Shown here: positions 60,570-64,000 of the stretch, piece after piece
How positions within the stretch are numbered: position 1 is the first letter of the stretch
Layout of the letters: each line of letters starts with the position of its first letter
Source: Pseudodesulfovibrio sediminis
Lineage (GTDB): Bacteria; Desulfobacterota; Desulfovibrionia; Desulfovibrionales; Desulfovibrionaceae
NCBI RefSeq assembly: GCF_020886695.1
Contig: NZ_AP024485.1
Location: 567,001 to 631,000, forward strand
Length of the DNA stretch: 64,000 nucleotides
Reading direction: 5' to 3'
Notes under the pieces: generated by a model
Database searches by the model: none
What the model saw: the letters and a program-made list of their open reading frames with translations, nothing else
What the model was told of the DNA's origin: nothing
Made by a program: the position numbers and the translations under genes

Positions 60570-61660
60570 TTGGTTATTCAGACACTATGAAGTTGTCTAA
60601 GCGAAACGACACCGGAGCCTATGTCATATGGATAGACGGCAAGCGCCACAGCCTGAAAAAGTTTTGTGGCCGCACTATCACGGACGGCAAAGAGGCGAAG
60701 AGAATCTTCACGGCGATTCGCCAGGAATGGCTTGCCGGAAAACTTTCTTATATCAAGGGTGAAACATATGTCACCATTGAGCAATTCAAGGATGAATATC
60801 TTGCTTGGGCCATTGAAGTTCAGAATAAGCACACCTATGCAGGGAACCGAAAAGCTTTGGATAAGCTGGTAGAATACGGCGGCAAATCAATGCGCCTGGA
60901 TCGCATCGGTCAAAAGGTCATTGACACCATGACAACCGACCTCTTGAAAAAAAGCCGGAAGCCCAACACCATCAACTGTTATATCCGCCATGCTAAAACG
61001 GTAATGAACAAGGCCGTTGAATGGGAGTATCTGAGAACAAACCCACTCAAAGGCGTGAAGCAAATTCCGGGCGGGAACACCGAACCGGGTTTCTTGGATG
61101 CTGCCCAGGCAAAAGATTACATCAAGAAGATCAAAGACATTCATGTAAAGCGCATGGCCGTCGCCTATATTTTCTCAGGACTCCGACGGACTGAGCTCCT
61201 TGCCCTGGAGTACCCCAGAGACATCGACTCTGAACGTGGCCTTATCCGGGTAGAACGAAAAAAGAAGCGTCATCTCGTCGTGGAATGGATGCCTATGCAT
61301 CCCATGTTCAAGGCCGTACTGAACTCAATGGACTTGGATGAAGGCAAAAGAATCTTCCGGCGCTGGCGTCACCCTGACACCATCACCCATAAGGTAAAAG
61401 ACAGTCTTCGGGCTGCCGGGTATGGTCATCTGAAACTTCACTCCTTACGCCACACCACCGGGGCATTGCTGGCCATGGAAGGATACGGAGCCAAGACTAT
61501 AGCCGAAGTGCTCGGCCATGCCCAAACACACACCGCAGATATCTACACTCATGTGACAAAAGACCATGTCACCCAAGCACTTCAAGCGGTCAATCTCGGT
61601 CCTATCGACCTCGGCAATTCGTCCGGTATTCGTCCAGTAGACCCGGAAAACGAGGAATAG
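60566..61660 (+). CDS. int: Phage integrase (tyrosine recombinase)
   Basis: Encodes 364 residues. An N-terminal arm-binding-like domain (about 8-60) and a SAM-like core-binding domain (about 68-155) precede the catalytic domain, with Arg at about 207 (SGLRRTELL), His-x-x-Arg at about 292-295 (HSLRHT), His at about 318 (LGHAQ) and nucleophile Tyr about 327 (IYTHV). The gene ends 17 bp before attR. It integrates into the 3' half of tRNA-Asn. Confidence 0.93.
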   Translation: MIGYSDTMKLSKRNDTGAYVIWIDGKRHSLKKFCGRTITDGKEAKRIFTAIRQEWLAGKLSYIKGETYVTIEQFKDEYLAWAIEVQNKHTYAGNRKALDKLVEYGGKSMRLDRIGQKVIDTMTTDLLKKSRKPNTINCYIRHAKTVMNKAVEWEYLRTNPLKGVKQIPGGNTEPGFLDAAQAKDYIKKIKDIHVKRMAVAYIFSGLRRTELLALEYPRDIDSERGLIRVERKKKRHLVVEWMPMHPMFKAVLNSMDLDEGKRIFRRWRHPDTITHKVKDSLRAAGYGHLKLHSLRHTTGALLAMEGYGAKTIAEVLGHAQTHTADIYTHVTKDHVTQALQAVNLGPIDLGNSSGIRPVDPENEE

Positions 61661-61677
61661 AGCCAACCACCTGTTTC

Positions 61678-61742
61678 CTGTTAATCACTAGGTTCGCGGT
61701 TCAAGTCCGTGCTGGGGAGCCAGAAAGCTCAAGGGCTGATAA
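61678..61742 (+). repeat. attR, 65-bp attachment repeat (int-proximal copy)
   Basis: Identical to 26079-26143. It carries the 3' part of tRNA-Asn without the 5' half, so no tRNA is made here. It marks the right end of the prophage. Confidence 0.96.
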
Positions 61743-61768
61743 CATAAACAGGTTGTCAGCCCTTTTTT
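61731..61768 (+). terminator. Terminator at attR, the probable original tRNA-Asn terminator
   Basis: AAGGGCTGATAAC pairs with GTTGTCAGCCCTT (one G-T wobble) and is followed by TTTTTT. The second arm lies in host DNA. It now also ends integrase transcription. Confidence 0.82.
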
Positions 61769-62100
61769 GTTGCTCAAAACATCAGATTTAACACTTTAAT
61801 TACAACATGTTACGAACCATCATCTTCATATCATCTTTTCAAACCACCTTTTCTTCACTACCTTTCCCCCCTCCTCTTAATTGCTGTGAGCCACAGACTC
61901 TTCACGTAAAAAGGCAAAAAACTGAGAATGCAATCACGACATGCCAATTGTCATCCTAATTTCCGAAAAGCGTTTTTTTTTAACCAAATCAGCCGAACCA
62001 ACTCGGAAAATATCTTTGTAATGCAAAAGAATTAAGATTATATCCTCATTCACATTGAATACGGACTCAATCCAAACTGCCCACAAGAGGAGCCAACCGC
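61769..62100. other. Non-coding host stretch after attR
   Basis: About 330 bp, A/T-rich, with stops in all frames and no convincing gene, tRNA or hairpin with T tract. The last part presumably carries the promoter of the acetyltransferase gene; no strong consensus was picked out. Confidence 0.5.
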
Positions 62101-62589
62101 ATGCGCGACGCCACTGAACAGGATCTTCCCAGGATCGTAGCCATATATAACTCTACTGTCAGATCCCGTCAGTCTACCGCTGACACGGAAGAGGTCTCGG
62201 TGGAATCAAAGCGCTCCTGGTTTCGTGGTCATGTCCCTGGCAAACGGCCCATCCTTGTCCATGAAGAAGGCGAGCAAATCGCTGCCTGGGTCAGCTTTGA
62301 ATCCTTTTATGGTCGCCCGGCCTATAGGCATACGGCAGAAATCAGTATTTACATCGCCCCCGAGTTTCGTAGACAGGGACTGGGACGCAGATTGCTCCAA
62401 GAAGCCCTAGAGCTCTGCCCGGCACTCTGTATAAAGACGATTCTCGGGTATATATTCTCTCATAATGAGCCGAGCCTGAAACTTTTTCAGTCCTTTGGCT
62501 TTGAACAATGGGCTCATCTGCCTGACATCGCAGAAATGGATGACCAAGAGTACAGCCTGTCGATCTTTGGAAAAAGAGTAATTCCTTGA
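62101..62589 (+). CDS. GNAT-family N-acetyltransferase (phosphinothricin acetyltransferase-like)
   Basis: Encodes 162 residues. MRDATEQDLPRIVAIYNSTV and the GRPAYRHTAEISIYIAPEFR region, followed by the acetyl-CoA loop RRQGLGRRLL and the NEPSLKLFQSFGFEQW end, are typical of the PAT/YncA-like GNAT subgroup. GAGGAG precedes the ATG. Substrate is probably an amino acid analogue or small amine; not determined by sequence. Confidence 0.85.
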   Translation: MRDATEQDLPRIVAIYNSTVRSRQSTADTEEVSVESKRSWFRGHVPGKRPILVHEEGEQIAAWVSFESFYGRPAYRHTAEISIYIAPEFRRQGLGRRLLQEALELCPALCIKTILGYIFSHNEPSLKLFQSFGFEQWAHLPDIAEMDDQEYSLSIFGKRVIP

Positions 62590-62658
62590 ATCTCCCAATC
62601 CCCGATACACAAAGTGAAACAAACGCCCGAAAGACCAATTCATACGCTTTCGGAAAAA

Positions 62659-62691
62659 GAATCATGGATGTTTCATGATTCTCTCTTTCTT
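62659..62691 (+). terminator. Terminator after the acetyltransferase gene
   Basis: GAATCATG and CATGATTC (8-bp stem, 7-base loop) are followed by a pyrimidine run TCTCTTTCTTTCC. Lies 70 bp after the stop codon. Confidence 0.6.
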
Positions 62692-62766
62692 TCCGGCCTC
62701 CAACAGCCACAGCACCCCAGTTAACAACAAGTATAAGACCAAAGCGTTTCAAGGAGCTGCCTTTCT

Positions 62767-64000
62767 ATGATTCTTTCCCTTATAGCCAGCCTGTTCGGCG
62801 GACTGGGCCTTTTTCTCCTTGGCATGCGCCTGATGACCAAGGGATTGAAGAATGCTGCAGGTAAAGCTTTGAGAACAATCCTGGGACGATGGACAAAAAC
62901 ACCGTTTCGAGGTCTTGTTTCCGGCTTTATGATGACGGCACTGGTGCAGTCTTCCAGTGCCATAACCGTTGCAGTTATTGGTTTTGTTAACGCCGGCCTC
63001 ATGACCATGCCACAATCGGTCGGTGTCATTTTCGGCTCCAACATAGGTACGACCGTTACCAGTTGGATTGTAGCGGCCATTGGTATCAGTGTTAAAGTCA
63101 AAGCCTTGGCTCTACCGCTCCTTGGTATCGGCGCCCTGCTCCGGCTGACAAGCGGAGACTCCAACCGCAAACATATTGGCGATGCCCTGACCGGTTTCGG
63201 CCTCTTTTTCTTAGGGATTGAGATACTGCAGTCGAGCTTTCAGGACATTGGCAACATCATCGACTTGGCTTCATTCAATATTGGAGGACTCCCGGGCGCT
63301 CTTCTCTTTGTTGTCATCGGTTCAATTTTAACTCTGCTCATGCAAAGCTCCAGCGCGGCCATGGCAATTGTACTGACAGCAGCCATGTCTGGAATTATCA
63401 CCATCGAAAGCGCAGCCGCTGCTACAATCGGCACAAATATCGGTACAACATCCACAGCGTTGTTCTCGGTCATTGGAGCCACACATAACGCGAAGAAAGT
63501 GGCTGGGGCCCATATCATTTTCAACCTTGTCACCGGCGTGGTCGCCATTATGATCATTCCATTCCTGCTCCATGCCGTGGAATGGTTCTCGACCATTGAC
63601 GGCACCGCGGATGTCGCGGCTACGCTCGCTCTTTTCCACACGGTATTCAACGTGCTCGGAGTGAGTCTCTTCCTGCCATTTACCAACAGACTCGTAAGCT
63701 TTCTCGATAAACACATCGGCAGGGATATTGCCATGCTCGGCAAGCCCAAATATCTGGACGACAACGTTCTCGCCACCCCACAACTGGCCATGGACGCTCT
63801 TTTCCTGGAGTTGGGAAGACTGGGGGAAATGACACGCGAGGCATGCCAAAAAGCGATTACGTCCAAGTTCCGCTCCAAGGAATTCATCAAAGACAAAACC
63901 GCCATGGATACTCTTATTGATGCCATCAAGAAATACTGTGTCAAAATTCAACTTCTCGATCTGCCGGAACCAATCGGCCTCAAATTGTCCCCTTCCATCC
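62767..64000 (+). CDS. Na/Pi-cotransporter family protein, 5' part (cut by window end)
   Basis: The open frame from the ATG at 62767 (AAGGAG upstream) runs off the window after 411 codons. Two copies of the family's QSSSA motif are visible (VQSSSAITVAV and MQSSSAAMAIVL), each with a downstream GTNIGTT- or GSNIGTT-type motif, as in NptA/YjbB-type phosphate transporters. About eight membrane helices are followed from about residue 325 by the start of a helical PhoU-like domain. It transports phosphate with sodium or exports it. Confidence 0.9.
   Translation, partial: MILSLIASLFGGLGLFLLGMRLMTKGLKNAAGKALRTILGRWTKTPFRGLVSGFMMTALVQSSSAITVAVIGFVNAGLMTMPQSVGVIFGSNIGTTVTSWIVAAIGISVKVKALALPLLGIGALLRLTSGDSNRKHIGDALTGFGLFFLGIEILQSSFQDIGNIIDLASFNIGGLPGALLFVVIGSILTLLMQSSSAAMAIVLTAAMSGIITIESAAAATIGTNIGTTSTALFSVIGATHNAKKVAGAHIIFNLVTGVVAIMIIPFLLHAVEWFSTIDGTADVAATLALFHTVFNVLGVSLFLPFTNRLVSFLDKHIGRDIAMLGKPKYLDDNVLATPQLAMDALFLELGRLGEMTREACQKAITSKFRSKEFIKDKTAMDTLIDAIKKYCVKIQLLDLPEPIGLKLSPSI

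Larger units (their letters stand above)
26079..61742. mobile_element. Temperate podovirus-type prophage integrated in tRNA-Asn
   Basis: The element is delimited by perfect 65-bp repeats (26079-26143 and 61678-61742). It contains an integrase next to attR, an excisionase, an immunity region, a replication initiator, lysis genes, both terminase subunits, portal, capsid, tail tube, ejection proteins and fibres. All structural genes seem intact. The virion set is T7-like (gp8, gp11, gp12, gp14-16 and gp17 equivalents), but there is no phage RNA polymerase, DNA polymerase or primase-helicase. The only clearly damaged gene seen is a small one at the left end. Confidence 0.95.

Noticed and set aside
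1-64000. CRISPR arrays, insertion sequences, rRNA genes
   Set aside because: No regularly spaced repeats, transposase genes with terminal repeats, or rRNA-like sequence were seen.

Overview
The window looks like a chromosome segment of a Gram-negative sulfate-reducing deltaproteobacterium of the Desulfovibrio/Pseudodesulfovibrio type, carrying a complete-looking temperate podovirus prophage. The host assignment is inferred from gene order: tolQRA-tolB-pal next to PHP, bifunctional-nuclease and miaB genes, and the lysS-lolC-lolD-bamA-skp-lpxD-fabZ-lpxA-lpxI envelope operon. No 16S gene or other direct taxonomic marker is present.

Host region left of the prophage (1-26123). The tail of pgpA ends at 112 and a terminator separates it from a minus-strand Tol-Pal operon (pal, tolB, tolA, tolR, tolQ, 238-4252). 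Next come a PHP-domain phosphoesterase, a DUF151 bifunctional nuclease and miaB, then a PfkB-family kinase and cutA. Plus-strand nth and tgt overlap. Minus-strand genes follow: a YihY/BrkB membrane protein, a 1055-residue AsmA-family protein, a DUF89 protein, and the envelope-biogenesis operon running from lysS down to lpxI (25755-15916). A tRNA-Asn(GTT) gene at 26048-26123 is the integration target.

Prophage (26079-61742, about 35.6 kb). It is bounded by 65-bp perfect direct repeats. The left copy contains the 3' part of tRNA-Asn and the right copy lies just after the integrase gene. From the control region leftwards (minus strand) are a Cro-like regulator, a replication initiator, a YkuD-like DUF5675 protein, a second tyrosine recombinase, a small DNA-binding protein, a factor-independent terminator, holin and accessory lysis genes. 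The packaging and virion genes follow: TerS, TerL, portal, scaffold, capsid, gp11/gp12-like tail tube proteins, three gp14-16-like ejection proteins, tail fibre, a SPRY-type fibre tip and a fibre chaperone. The virion plan is T7-like, but no phage RNA polymerase or DNA polymerase is present.

The control region (52148-53075) has three perfect copies of a 15-bp palindrome. One lies in the spacer of a leftward promoter-like sequence and one in the spacer of a rightward promoter-like sequence. A short HTH repressor gene lies between them, as in a lambda-type immunity region. To the right (plus strand) are early genes, a CI-like HTH protein, a PAPS-reductase-family protein, small zinc-ribbon and secreted proteins, xis and int. 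Two likely cargo ('moron') units run against their surroundings: a lipoprotein plus membrane protein pair (53193-54082) and a pentapeptide-repeat membrane protein (57977-59122).

Host region right of the prophage (61743-64000): a non-coding stretch, a GNAT acetyltransferase gene, and the 5' part of a Na/Pi-cotransporter gene cut by the window end.

The best candidates for something undescribed are the large ejection protein with nuclease-like and zincin-like domains, the two-operator immunity switch with a probable leaderless Cro transcript, the two cargo units, and the lack of a classical endolysin.
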